NCBI RefSeq assembly: GCF_003234265.2
Contig: NZ_CP126256.1
Coordinates: 2,356,001-2,420,000, forward strand
DNA: 64,000 nucleotides
Direction: 5' to 3'
From: Curtobacterium sp. MCSS17_015
GTDB taxonomy: Bacteria; Actinomycetota; Actinomycetes; Actinomycetales; Microbacteriaceae
Shown here: in pieces, positions 41,836-50,565 of the stretch
Numbering within the stretch: position 1 is the first letter of the stretch
Layout: each line of letters opens with the position of its first letter
Translations under genes and position numbers: made by a program
The notes under the pieces: generated by a model
The model's database searches: none
The model's input: only the letters and a program-made list of their open reading frames with translations
What the model was told of the DNA's origin: nothing

Positions 41836-42821
41836 CGACCGGGACGGACACCGCTCTCGCCAGCGCGAGCACGGCCGACAGCACGACGGAGCTCGCGATC
41901 CGCACGACCGGTCTCCGCAAGGTGTTCCGGAAGCAGCGTGCCGTCGACGGCATCGACCTCGCCGTACCCCGCGGATCGGTGTTCGGGTTCCTCGGTCCGA
42001 ACGGGTCGGGCAAGACGACGACGATCCGGATGCTCCTCGGGCTGTCCAGCGCGACGAGCGGCTCCATCGACGTCCTCGGCGAACCGATGCCGCGCGGGCT
42101 GCACTCGGTGCTCCCCCGGGTCGGCGCGCTCGTCGAGGGACCGGCGTTCTACCCGTATCTGTCCGGGCGGGCGAACCTGTCCCGCTTCGACGCCGCCGAC
42201 CCGACCTCCGACCCGCGCACCCGGAAGGACCGTGTCGCGCACGCCCTCGACCGGGTCGGGCTGACCCACGCTGCCGACAAGAAGGCGCACGCGTACTCGC
42301 TCGGCATGAAGCAGCGTCTGGGCCTCGCGAACGCACTGCTGTCCCCGCGTGAACTCCTCGTGCTGGACGAGCCGACGAACGGCCTCGACCCGCAGGGCAC
42401 GCGGGAGGTCCGGCACCTCATCCGCTCGCTCGCCGACGACGGCACCACCGTCTTCGTCTCGAGCCACCTCCTCGCCGAGATCGAGCAGGTCTGCACGCAC
42501 GCCGCCGTCATGCGCACCGGCTCGCTCGTGGCGCAGGGGCCGCTCGACGAGCTCCGGGCCGCCGGCGCCCGGACCGTCACGGTCCGTACACCCGACGTCG
42601 GGCAGGGCGCTGTCGTCCTCACCCGCCTCGGCCTGGAACCGCGTCGGGACGGTGGCTCGGACGTCCTGGTCGCCGACCTCACCGCGGACGTCGCCCCGGA
42701 GACCATCACCGCCGAACTCGTCCGCGCCGACGTCCGGGTCCGCGGCCTCGCGGTCGGCGGCGGCACCCTCGAGGACCTGTTCGTCGCACTCACCGGAGAG
42801 GGATTCGATGTCGCTGGTTGA
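41832..42821 (+). CDS. ABC transporter ATP-binding protein
   Basis: 329 aa. GTG start overlaps the LolA-like stop. Walker A GPNGSGKTT (about 51-59), signature YSLGMKQRLG, Walker B LLVLDEPTNGLDP and SSHLLAEI switch are intact; C-terminal DrrA-like extension of about 95 residues. It powers the permease that overlaps its 3' end by 14 bases. The first 20 residues are Ser/Thr/Ala-rich and disordered. Confidence 0.9.
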   Translation: MTTGTDTALASASTADSTTELAIRTTGLRKVFRKQRAVDGIDLAVPRGSVFGFLGPNGSGKTTTIRMLLGLSSATSGSIDVLGEPMPRGLHSVLPRVGALVEGPAFYPYLSGRANLSRFDAADPTSDPRTRKDRVAHALDRVGLTHAADKKAHAYSLGMKQRLGLANALLSPRELLVLDEPTNGLDPQGTREVRHLIRSLADDGTTVFVSSHLLAEIEQVCTHAAVMRTGSLVAQGPLDELRAAGARTVTVRTPDVGQGAVVLTRLGLEPRRDGGSDVLVADLTADVAPETITAELVRADVRVRGLAVGGGTLEDLFVALTGEGFDVAG

Positions 42822-43695
42822 CCCCGGTCGTGCGACCGCGCCGGCCGACACCACGGGCGGGCGGCCGTCACCGGTGCGGCGGAACCGACCGTTCGCGCTC
42901 CTCGGCTCGGAACTGGCGCTCGTGTTCCGCCGTCGCCGCACCTGGGCCATGCTCGGTGCCCTCGCGCTCGTGCCGGTCCTCATCGCCGTCGCGGTCCGGC
43001 TCACCACGGACGGTGACGACGGGGGACCGGCGTTCCTCGGGGACATCACGAACAACGGGCTCTTCGTGTCGTTCACCGCGTTGACGGTGTCGATCCCGCT
43101 CTTCCTGCCCCTCACGGTCGGGGTCGTCGCCGGGGACACCGTCGCGGGCGAGGCCAGCCACGGCACCCTGCGGTACCTGCTCGTCGCCCCGACCGGGCGC
43201 GTGCGCTTCATCCTCGTGAAGACCGCCGGAGCGATCGCGTTCTGCCTCGCCGCCACCCTGCTCGTCGTGCTCGTCGGGGCCGCGATCGGCGCGGCGCTGT
43301 TCCCGATCGGCCCCGTGACGCTGCTCTCGGGCACCCAGGTCGACGGGTGGTCCTCCGCCGGCAGGGCTGTGTTGCTCGCGCTCTACGTCACCCTGTCGAT
43401 GCTCGGCCTCGTCGCGATCGGTCTGTTCGCCTCGACGCTGACGAACGTGCCGGTCGGCGCGATGGCGGCGACGGTGGTCCTGGCCGGCGCGTCACAGGTG
43501 CTCGACCAGCTCCCGCAGCTCGACTGGCTGCACCCGTTCCTGTTCTCGCACCTGTGGCTGGGCTTCGGGGACCTGCTCCGCGACCCGATCTCGTTCGACT
43601 CGTTCGGCAGCAACGCGCTGCTCCAGCTCGGGTACCTGGTCGTCTTCGGCGCCCTGGCCTACGGTCGTTTCGCGAGCAAGGACATCCTCAGCTAG
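42808..43695 (+). CDS. ABC-2 type transporter permease
   Basis: 295 aa, six spans by eye. LLGSELALVFRRRRTWAMLGALALVPVL, VAGEASHGTLRYLLVAPTGRVRFILVK and a C-terminal LGYLVVFGALAYGRF are typical of ABC-2 permeases. Third gene of the LolA-like/ATPase/permease operon, so the exporter probably works with the secreted protein. Substrate unknown. Confidence 0.88.
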   Translation: MSLVDPGRATAPADTTGGRPSPVRRNRPFALLGSELALVFRRRRTWAMLGALALVPVLIAVAVRLTTDGDDGGPAFLGDITNNGLFVSFTALTVSIPLFLPLTVGVVAGDTVAGEASHGTLRYLLVAPTGRVRFILVKTAGAIAFCLAATLLVVLVGAAIGAALFPIGPVTLLSGTQVDGWSSAGRAVLLALYVTLSMLGLVAIGLFASTLTNVPVGAMAATVVLAGASQVLDQLPQLDWLHPFLFSHLWLGFGDLLRDPISFDSFGSNALLQLGYLVVFGALAYGRFASKDILS

Positions 43696-43753
43696 TCACG
43701 ACCGCACACGGAGCGTGCGCAACGGCGCCCCGGGCCGGCAGCAGGGTGCGACG

Positions 43754-44815
43754 TCAGTCGGCGCCGCGCGCGGCCGGGGAGCCGCTCCCGAGCGTGCCGT
43801 CGGCCTTCTCCTCGGCGTAGCGGTCGCGCAGGTCGCGAGCCTTCTCGGACCGGTACCAGTCCTGTCGGGCTCCGGTCTCGACGGGCTGCATGCCGACGAC
43901 GACCTTGCCGCGGGAGTGCATCTCGGCGAGGTCCTCGTACGCGTCGACGATGTACTCGAACGGGTAGAAGCCCGAGATGAGGACCTGCACGCGGCGGTCC
44001 TCGACGGCCTTCGCCAGGAAGAGGACGAGCTCCTTCGCCTCCGGGTCGGACGCCGGGGCACGGAGGAATCGGACTTCGGCGTCACGCCGGGCCTCTGACG
44101 ACACGAACCGCTTCTCGTCGACACCGAGCCGGAGTGCGAGTTCGTGCGCGGAGTCGTCACCGTGGTTGTCGATGAACGCGGTGACGGGTCGGCCGTCCGC
44201 GATCTCGGTGATCCGGGCCTCCTCACCGTCGCCGTACGCGACGGGCAGGACGCCGATCTGTCGGAGGTAGTCGTGGTTCCGCGGGCTGCCGAGCCCGATG
44301 ACGGTCGCGCCGGCGTCGCGGGCGAGCTGGCACTGGATGTGACCGACACCACCGGCGGCGGCGCTGATGACGACGGTGTCGTCCGGGCCGAGCCGGAGCT
44401 TCCGGACGACGTCGACCGCGGTGCAGCCCGCCAGGTAGAGCCCGCCGGCGACCTCCCACCCCACGTGCGTCGGCTTGATGACGACGGCGTCACGGGGCAC
44501 GACCACCCAGGTGGCGTGCGAGCCGCCCTCGGGGGCGTGGCCCATGACCTCGTCACCGACGCGCAGGTCCTTCACGCCGTCGCCGCGTGCCCGGACGATC
44601 CCGGCCACGTCGACGCCCTGACGGGCTGGGAAGTCGACCTGGATGTGGTCCTGCAGCTTGCCCTCGCGGAGGAAGCGTTCGATGTGGTTGAGGCCGGCCG
44701 CGATGACCTCGACGAGGACCTCGCCGGGTCCGGGCGTGGGCCGTTCCTGTGACACGACCTCGACCACGTCGAAGTCGCCGTACCGCTCGTACTGGACTGC
44801 GCTACCGGTTCGCAT
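43754..44815 (-). CDS. Zinc-less MDR alcohol dehydrogenase / quinone oxidoreductase
   Basis: 353 aa medium-chain dehydrogenase. GroES-like N-terminal domain with PGEVLVEVIAAGLNHIERFLREG and GVDVAGIVRARGDGV, then Rossmann AAAGGVGHIQCQLARDAGATVIG. The catalytic zinc Cys/His ligands of ADH are absent, so it fits NADPH-dependent quinone oxidoreductases. GAGGAGGG lies 4-5 bases before the ATG. A hydrophilic, disordered C-terminal tail of about 40 residues is extra to the family. It converges with the ABC permease gene with only 58 bases between. Confidence 0.86.
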   Translation of the reverse strand: MRTGSAVQYERYGDFDVVEVVSQERPTPGPGEVLVEVIAAGLNHIERFLREGKLQDHIQVDFPARQGVDVAGIVRARGDGVKDLRVGDEVMGHAPEGGSHATWVVVPRDAVVIKPTHVGWEVAGGLYLAGCTAVDVVRKLRLGPDDTVVISAAAGGVGHIQCQLARDAGATVIGLGSPRNHDYLRQIGVLPVAYGDGEEARITEIADGRPVTAFIDNHGDDSAHELALRLGVDEKRFVSSEARRDAEVRFLRAPASDPEAKELVLFLAKAVEDRRVQVLISGFYPFEYIVDAYEDLAEMHSRGKVVVGMQPVETGARQDWYRSEKARDLRDRYAEEKADGTLGSGSPAARGAD

Positions 44816-44989
44816 GTCACCCTCCTCGAGACGTCGTGCGTCCGTACTACTCGCCGCAGCCGTGTCGGTGCCCGCGGACTTGGGGGACTCGCAGGGAGGG
44901 ACCGGCCGGGAGGCCCGGGACGGGGCCGCCACGCGCCTCGCCCCGGGCGGGCCACACCCGCCCGACCGCCAGCAGGCCGACGCCGTCGG

Positions 44990-45901
44990 TCAGGACGGAC
45001 CGAACGCCTCCGCGATGCGGGCGGCGGACCGGGCGTCGAGGTGCAGCGCTCGCCGGTCGGCATCCGGTCGGGGCAGCCGGACCGGTGTCGACCACGTCGA
45101 GCCGTCCTCGGCGAGGTCGACGACCAGGGCACCGGTGCCGATGAGCGCGGTCTCCTCGGTGTACCGGCCCGCGACGTCGTTGTCGTTCGCGACCCCGGGT
45201 GCGACGAGGACCGGGACGCCCCCGAGCGACCCGGCGAAGTGGTGGTGGTAGTGCCCGCCGAGCACGACCCGGACGTCCGTGCCGCGGAGCACGCCGGCGA
45301 GGTCCTCCGGGTTCCGGAGCTTCAGGGCGTCGTGCAGTGAGGTGGGCGCGGGCAGCGGCGGGTGGTGCAGGACCACGACCGATCCGTGCGGTGCCGGCTC
45401 GGCGAGCGCGGACCGGAGGTGGTCCAGGGCCGCGGTCGACAGCTCCCCGTACCCGGCTCCGGGGACGCTCGTGTCGACGGTGACGATCCGGCGACCGGCC
45501 ACGAGCGACTGCCCCCGGACCGGGACCGAGGGGTCGTGGTGCTCCATCGTGTGCATGAGCGGTCCGCCGCCGTCGCCGAGGACGTGCCCGTCGAACAGGA
45601 CGCGGCGGAACCCGGCGCGCTGGTCGTGGTTGCCCGGCACCGTCACGAAGGCGGCACCGTGTCGTTCCGCCCATCCGCCGACCGTGTCGAGGGCCGTCGT
45701 GTACGACTCCGGCGAACCGTCCTCGGACACGTCGCCGGAGACGACGACGAGTCCCACGCCCTCGATCCCGTCCACGTGGTCGAGCAGGGCCGTCAGCGCC
45801 GCCGTGGTGTCGACCGTGCCCTGGTGCAGGGAGCCGTCACCGGTCAGGTGCGTGTCCGACAGGTGCAGGATGCGGAGTGTTCCGGGTGCGGGAGGCTGCA
45901 T
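44990..45901 (-). CDS. Calcineurin-like metallophosphoesterase
   Basis: 303 aa. The five metallophosphatase blocks are seen: LHLSDTHL (Asp16, His18), VVSGDVSEDG, VPGNHDQR, VVLHHPPLP and GGHYHHHF. This is the 3',5'-cyclic-AMP phosphodiesterase CpdA/icc-like subgroup by motif spacing, but the substrate is not established. TACGGT (45909-45914) is 7 bases upstream of the ATG, a leaderless start; it is divergent from the threonine aldolase gene, also leaderless. Confidence 0.88.
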   Translation of the reverse strand: MQPPAPGTLRILHLSDTHLTGDGSLHQGTVDTTAALTALLDHVDGIEGVGLVVVSGDVSEDGSPESYTTALDTVGGWAERHGAAFVTVPGNHDQRAGFRRVLFDGHVLGDGGGPLMHTMEHHDPSVPVRGQSLVAGRRIVTVDTSVPGAGYGELSTAALDHLRSALAEPAPHGSVVVLHHPPLPAPTSLHDALKLRNPEDLAGVLRGTDVRVVLGGHYHHHFAGSLGGVPVLVAPGVANDNDVAGRYTEETALIGTGALVVDLAEDGSTWSTPVRLPRPDADRRALHLDARSAARIAEAFGPS

Positions 45902-45960
45902 GTGGCACACCGTAGCCGGGCCGTGCGTCCCGGGTCCGTCGTCGGGGTTACCGTTGTCCG

Positions 45961-46959
45961 GTGATCGACCTGCGCTCCGACACCGTCACCCGTCCGACCC
46001 CGGCGATGCGCCGCGCCATGGTGGAGGCCGAGGTCGGCGACGACGTGTTCGGCGAGGACCCCGAGACCACGGCGCTCGAACAGGAGGTCGCGGAGCTCCT
46101 CGGTCACGAGGCCGGTCTCTTCACCCCGTCCGGGTCGATGGCGAACCAGCTCGGGCTGCGGCTGCTCGTCGGTCCCGGCGAGGAACTGCTCGCCGACGTG
46201 CAGGCCCACGTCGTGCGCGCCGAGCTCGGTGCCGCCGCCGTGTTCTCCGGCATCACGACCCGGACCTGGGCGTCCGAGCGCGGTCTGCTCGTGGCCGACG
46301 CGGTGCGCGACATCGCCGAGCCGAACGCCGGCGCGTACTCGGTCTCGACGACGGCGATCGCGATCGAGAACACCCACAACTTCGGCGGGGGCACCGTGCA
46401 GCCGGTCGGCGAGGTCCGCGCGGTGCAGGAGTTCGCGCGCAAGCACGGCATCGGGCTGCACCTGGACGGTGCCCGGCTGTGGAACGCACACGTGGCGTCG
46501 GGTACCCCGTTCCGCGAACTCGCGAGCGGGTTCGACACGGTCTCCGTCTGCATGTCGAAGGGCCTCGGCGCACCCGTCGGCTCGGTGCTCGTCAGCACGG
46601 CCGAGCGGATCGCGGCCGCGCGGATCTGGCGGAAGCGCTACGGCGGGGGCATGCGGCAGACGGGCATCCTCGCGGCGGGAGCCCGCCACGCCCTGCACGA
46701 GCACGTGGACCGGCTGGCCGAGGACCACGCGAACGCCCGGGTGCTCGCGGCGGCGCTCGACGTCGACCCGGAGACCGTCGACACGAACATCGTCTTCGCT
46801 CAGGTGTCCGACCCGGCCGCGTTCGTCGCCGCCGCCGAGGCCGCTGGCGTGCGGGTCATGCGGCTCGGACGGACGACGGTCCGGCTGGTGACGCACCTGG
46901 ACGTGTCGGCGGAGGACGCCGAGCGGGCGGCCGAGGTGCTCGCCACGCTCCCCCGCTGA
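45961..46959 (+). CDS. Low-specificity L-threonine aldolase
   Basis: 332 aa fold-type I PLP enzyme splitting threonine/allo-threonine to glycine and acetaldehyde. IDLRSDTVTRPTPAMRRAM is the family start; HLDGARLWNA holds the PLP aspartate and Lys200 (CMSKGLGAPVGS) the Schiff base. GTG start with TACCGT (45949-45954) 6 bases before it indicates leaderless expression. Ser hydroxymethyltransferase-type side activity is common in the family. Confidence 0.92.
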   Translation: MIDLRSDTVTRPTPAMRRAMVEAEVGDDVFGEDPETTALEQEVAELLGHEAGLFTPSGSMANQLGLRLLVGPGEELLADVQAHVVRAELGAAAVFSGITTRTWASERGLLVADAVRDIAEPNAGAYSVSTTAIAIENTHNFGGGTVQPVGEVRAVQEFARKHGIGLHLDGARLWNAHVASGTPFRELASGFDTVSVCMSKGLGAPVGSVLVSTAERIAAARIWRKRYGGGMRQTGILAAGARHALHEHVDRLAEDHANARVLAAALDVDPETVDTNIVFAQVSDPAAFVAAAEAAGVRVMRLGRTTVRLVTHLDVSAEDAERAAEVLATLPR

Positions 46960-46979
46960 CCCACCGCGCGGAACGACTG

Positions 46980-48188
46980 TCAGCCGACGGCCACCGTCGC
47001 CGCGTGCGCCGGGCGCAGCTCGAACGTCAGCGGGTCCGCCCGGACCGTGTCGAGCGCGAGCGCGACGGCACCCGTCACGACGACGTCCGCGCCGAGCGTC
47101 GAGGCGACGATCTCGGGCACCGGGTCGAACCGTCCGCTGCCGAGCACCTCGGCGGCACGGTCGATGACGGCGCCGGCGTGCCCGGCGATCGCTCCGGCGA
47201 CGACCACGCGGTCGATGTCGAGCAGGCTCGCGAGCAGCACGCAGACCCGGGCGAGCAGGTCCCCGAGTTGGTCCACCACTCCGGCGGCCACGGGATCGCC
47301 CGCTCCGGCTGCGCGGAACACCGCGCCCGCGTCGAGCGCACCACGGGCGACGGCACGGCCGAGCGGGGTGTCCGGTGCGATCCGGCCCGCTTCCGCCGCC
47401 GCGGTGACCGCGCTGCGTGCGGCGGCGCCGAGGCCGTCGGACGACCCGACGCCCACGACGAGTTCGAGCGCGCGCAGTTCGCCCGCGCCGCCCCGGGCAC
47501 CGCGGAGCAGCACCCCGTCGACGACGAGACCGGCGCCGAACCGCTCCCCCGCCAGGAGCGCGGCGAACGAGGCCTCGGGGGACGACGGCCGTTCGGCGAT
47601 GGCGGCGAGGTTCGCGTCGTTCTCGACGACCACGCGTGCCCCGGGCACCACGGCGTCGAAGCCGGGGTTCATCCGCACCCAGAACCCGCCGTCGTCCGGT
47701 GAGGCACCGCGGGCGTCCACGGGTGCGGGGATGCCGACGGTCGTCACGAGGACCCGGTCGGGGTCGGCCGGGGCTTCGGCGAGCGCTGCGGCCACGGTGG
47801 TCGCGACGGCCTCGAGGCGGACGGCGACGTCGAGGCCGCGGGTGCCGAGGTCGGTCTCCGCCCGCGCGAGCACCGTGCCGCGGAGGTCGGCGACGTACGC
47901 CGCCACCCGGTGCTGCCCGGCGTCGACCCCGACGACGAGCCCCGCGGTCGGGTCGAGTTCGTAGCGGCGGGCAGGCCGGCCGATGCGGTACTCCCCCGCG
48001 GCACGCGCGTCGTCGAGTTCGGTCAGCCAACCGCGGGCGACGAGGTCCTCGCACGCCGCGAGCACGGTGGAGCGCGTCAGTCCGGTGGCCTCCATCGCCT
48101 CGGTCGCGGTGAACGCGGCGACGGCGAGCGCGTGGTCGAGGACGGTCTCCGCACTGGAGGCACGGGGAGACCCTCGACGCTGCGGCAT
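46980..48188 (-). CDS. ROK family transcriptional regulator
   Basis: 402 aa. Winged helix at about 15-80 (EAMEATGLTRSTVLAACEDLVARGWL) followed by a ROK (repressor, ORF, kinase) domain: VVGVDAGQHRVAAYVADLRG, VVVENDANLAAIAE and GAGLVVDGVLLRGARGGAGELRAL. The CxCGxxGC zinc motif typical of many ROK proteins is missing after GEL. It is divergent from the sugar ABC importer, with an AT-rich inverted repeat in the gap, and is the likely repressor of that operon. Its own mRNA is probably leaderless (TAGTCT at 48195-48200). Confidence 0.9.
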   Translation of the reverse strand: MPQRRGSPRASSAETVLDHALAVAAFTATEAMEATGLTRSTVLAACEDLVARGWLTELDDARAAGEYRIGRPARRYELDPTAGLVVGVDAGQHRVAAYVADLRGTVLARAETDLGTRGLDVAVRLEAVATTVAAALAEAPADPDRVLVTTVGIPAPVDARGASPDDGGFWVRMNPGFDAVVPGARVVVENDANLAAIAERPSSPEASFAALLAGERFGAGLVVDGVLLRGARGGAGELRALELVVGVGSSDGLGAAARSAVTAAAEAGRIAPDTPLGRAVARGALDAGAVFRAAGAGDPVAAGVVDQLGDLLARVCVLLASLLDIDRVVVAGAIAGHAGAVIDRAAEVLGSGRFDPVPEIVASTLGADVVVTGAVALALDTVRADPLTFELRPAHAATVAVG

Positions 48189-48194
48189 GGGGTG

Positions 48195-48200
48195 AGACTA
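48195..48200 (-). promoter_or_regulatory. Putative -10 box TAGTCT of the ROK gene
   Basis: Reads TAGTCT on the minus strand, 6 bases before the ROK ATG. The AT-rich operator 23 bases further upstream would cover the -35 region. Confidence 0.5.
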
Positions 48201-48222
48201 CCGCGACGCGACTTGCTTGCGT

Positions 48223-48249
48223 GATTAGATTTTCTCCGTATATTTAGTC
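48223..48249. promoter_or_regulatory. AT-rich inverted repeat, candidate ROK operator
   Basis: GATTAGATTTTC (48223-48234) and, on the other strand, GACTAAATATAC (48249-48238) match at 8 of 12 positions around a TCC spacer. It is the most AT-rich patch in the window, in the 131-bp gap between the ROK gene and the importer operon. ROK regulators typically bind AT-rich palindromes of this size. Confidence 0.6.
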
Positions 48250-48319
48250 CTGCGCGCCGCATCGGAGCAGCTCGCACACCGGGACGGCGACGGCGCCGGT
48301 CCCGGCGAACGGAGACGAC

Positions 48320-49621
48320 GTGCAACCACGCGCCACACGAGCCGCCGGAGCATCCGCGCTGAGCCGGCGGTCGTTCCTGCTCGGAGCGGGCGGCATCGCC
48401 AGCGGCCTCGCACTCGCCGGCTGTGCACCGGTCGGGGCGTCGGGGTCCCGGCCGGAGACGATCAGCTTCTACGTGTCGAAGCCCGAGGTGATCGGCTACT
48501 TCGACGACCTCATCACGCAGTTCCACCAGGTCCAGTCGAAGATCCGCGTGGTCCGCGACTCCACGTCGAGCATGTCGGCGAACTTCGTGCGGAACAGCCC
48601 GCCGGACCTCGGTTGCTGGAACTACAACTTCTCGGTGGTGCCGTTCGTCGAGCACGGGGCGCTCACCGACCTCTCCGACCTGCCCGAGGCCGCCACGATC
48701 AACCCCGACCTGTGGCCCCTCATGGAGCAGACCGCCGACTACCCGGGCCGGAAGAGCGCCCTGCCGTACTCGGTGACCGCCGCCTCGGTCATCTACGACC
48801 GCCGCCTGTTCGCGGAGCAGGGACTCGACGTCCCGACGACCTGGTCCGAGTTCTCGGACGTCTGCGAGCGACTCCAGCGGGCCGGGATCGCGCCGATGTA
48901 CGGCACGTTCAAGGACAACTGGACGATCGCGCAGGGCATGTTCGACTACAGCATCGGCGGGATGATCGACACCCCGGCGACGTTCGCGGCGCTCCGCGAG
49001 GCCGGCACCCGGGTCGGCACCGGCTCGGCGCCGTCGTTCGCGGAGGACTTCGCGGCCCCGATGGAGCGGATGGCGCAGCTGCGCGAGTGGCACCAGCCCG
49101 GCGCCGTCAGCCGCGGGTACGGCGACGGCAACCTGGCGTTCGCCGAGGGCAAGGCGGCGATGTACCTGCAGGGTCCGTGGGCACTCGGCGAGATCGCGAA
49201 GACGACTCCCGACATGGACCTCGGCACGTTCCCGCTGCCCGTGACCGACGACCCGGCCGACCGGAAGGTCCGGGTCAACGTCGACCTGGCGCTGTGGATC
49301 CCGGAGGCGTCACGGAAGCAGGAGGCGGCGCGGAAGTTCCTGTCGTTCCTCATGGCCCCGGCGGTGAACGACCGGTACAACGCCGACAACAACGGGTTCG
49401 GCGTCCGGAAGGACGCACCGCCCGCGTCGAACCCCGCCCTCCGCGGCATGCAGTCGTACTACGACGACGCGGCCTTCTACCTCGGCGCCTCGCAGCTCAT
49501 CCCCGCCGAGATCCCCGTCGCGAACTACGCGCAGTCGATCGCCTTCGGTGGCGACCCGCAGCGACAACTCCGCACCCTCGACTCCGACTGGGCGCGGCTG
49601 GCGCTCCGCTCGGCCGCGTGA
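48320..49621 (+). CDS. Sugar ABC transporter substrate-binding lipoprotein
   Basis: 433 aa. SRRSFLLGAGG is a twin-arginine motif, and LALAGC is a lipobox, so it should be exported folded by Tat and anchored as a lipoprotein (Cys about residue 34). The rest is an extracellular solute-binding protein family 1 fold, with FAEGKAAMYLQGPWALGEI in the hinge region. GTG start with GGAG upstream. First gene of importer operon with two permeases and a GH13 glucosidase; a maltose-, isomaltose- or trehalose-type oligosaccharide is likely. Confidence 0.9.
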   Translation: MQPRATRAAGASALSRRSFLLGAGGIASGLALAGCAPVGASGSRPETISFYVSKPEVIGYFDDLITQFHQVQSKIRVVRDSTSSMSANFVRNSPPDLGCWNYNFSVVPFVEHGALTDLSDLPEAATINPDLWPLMEQTADYPGRKSALPYSVTAASVIYDRRLFAEQGLDVPTTWSEFSDVCERLQRAGIAPMYGTFKDNWTIAQGMFDYSIGGMIDTPATFAALREAGTRVGTGSAPSFAEDFAAPMERMAQLREWHQPGAVSRGYGDGNLAFAEGKAAMYLQGPWALGEIAKTTPDMDLGTFPLPVTDDPADRKVRVNVDLALWIPEASRKQEAARKFLSFLMAPAVNDRYNADNNGFGVRKDAPPASNPALRGMQSYYDDAAFYLGASQLIPAEIPVANYAQSIAFGGDPQRQLRTLDSDWARLALRSAA

Positions 49622-49632
49622 AGGAGACGACC

Positions 49633-50565
49633 ATGACCCTCGCAACGAAGGCCCCCGCGAGCCGTGCCGACGGCCCGACCACGGGCCTCCAGGCCGGACG
49701 GCGCAAGCGGCCACGCGTCGACCCGCTGTTCCTCGCGTTCCTGCTCCCCACCCTCGTCCTGTTCACGCTCGCCATCACGCTGCCGGCGGTGATGGGGATC
49801 GTCCTGAGCTTCACGAACTCCGTCGGCTTCGGCGAGTTCCGCTTCATCGGGATGACGAACTACGTGGCGGTGTTCTCGGACCCGGCGATCCTGCAGGCGT
49901 ACCTGTTCACGATCGGGTTCTCGCTCGTCACTGTGCTCGTCGTCAACGCGATCGCGTTCCTGCTCGCGATCGCGCTGACGTCGAAGGTGCGCGGCAAGAT
50001 CGCGCTGCGGGCGGTGTTCGTCCTGCCGATGGTGATCTCCGGCATCGTGATCGCCTACGTGTTCTCGTTCCTGTTCGCCAACAGCCTGCCGGCGCTCGCG
50101 ACCACGCTCGGGTTCGCGCCGCTCGAGCAGAGCATCCTGGCGGACCCGGACCTGGCGTGGATCGCGATCGTGGTGGTCACCGCGTGGCAGGCGATCCCCT
50201 CGACGCTCCTCATCTACATCGCCGGGGTCCTGTCGATCCCCGGCGACGTGTACGAGGCGGCGTCGCTCGACGGTGCCAGTGCGTGGCGTCAGCTGGTGTC
50301 GATCACGGTGCCGCTGACCGCCGGGTACATCCTCATCAACCTGGTCATCGGGTTCAAGAACTTCCTCAACTCGTACGACATCATCGTCGGCCTCACCGAC
50401 GGTGGCCCCGGCACCTCGACGACCAGCGTCGCGATGTCGATCTTCAAGGGCTTCAACGGCGGCGACTACGCCTACCAGATGGCCAACGCGACGATCTTCT
50501 TCGTGATCGCCGTCGTGATCGCCGTGATCCAGCTGCGGGCCACCCGCGGGAAGGCAGCGCTCTGA
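49633..50565 (+). CDS. Sugar ABC transporter permease (MalF type)
   Basis: 310 aa, six spans. The EAA loop that contacts the ATPase is EAASLDGASAWRQLVSITVPL near residue 215. Eleven bases after the binding-protein gene, with GAAGGAGA before the ATG. It overlaps the next permease by TGATG. No ATPase gene accompanies the set, as in other actinobacterial importers that share an MsiK-like ATPase encoded elsewhere. Confidence 0.93.
   Translation: MTLATKAPASRADGPTTGLQAGRRKRPRVDPLFLAFLLPTLVLFTLAITLPAVMGIVLSFTNSVGFGEFRFIGMTNYVAVFSDPAILQAYLFTIGFSLVTVLVVNAIAFLLAIALTSKVRGKIALRAVFVLPMVISGIVIAYVFSFLFANSLPALATTLGFAPLEQSILADPDLAWIAIVVVTAWQAIPSTLLIYIAGVLSIPGDVYEAASLDGASAWRQLVSITVPLTAGYILINLVIGFKNFLNSYDIIVGLTDGGPGTSTTSVAMSIFKGFNGGDYAYQMANATIFFVIAVVIAVIQLRATRGKAAL

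Noticed and set aside
39337..42336. A 999-codon minus-strand frame across the kinase, isomerase and LolA-like genes
   Set aside because: The opposite-strand genes have complete motifs, binding sites and overlaps. This frame is compositionally an artefact.
44905..44960. GGGAGGCCCGGG...CCCCGGGCGGGCC as another terminator
   Set aside because: The arms pair with several mismatches and alternative registers. It lies upstream of the oxidoreductase rather than behind a gene end with a clean stem.
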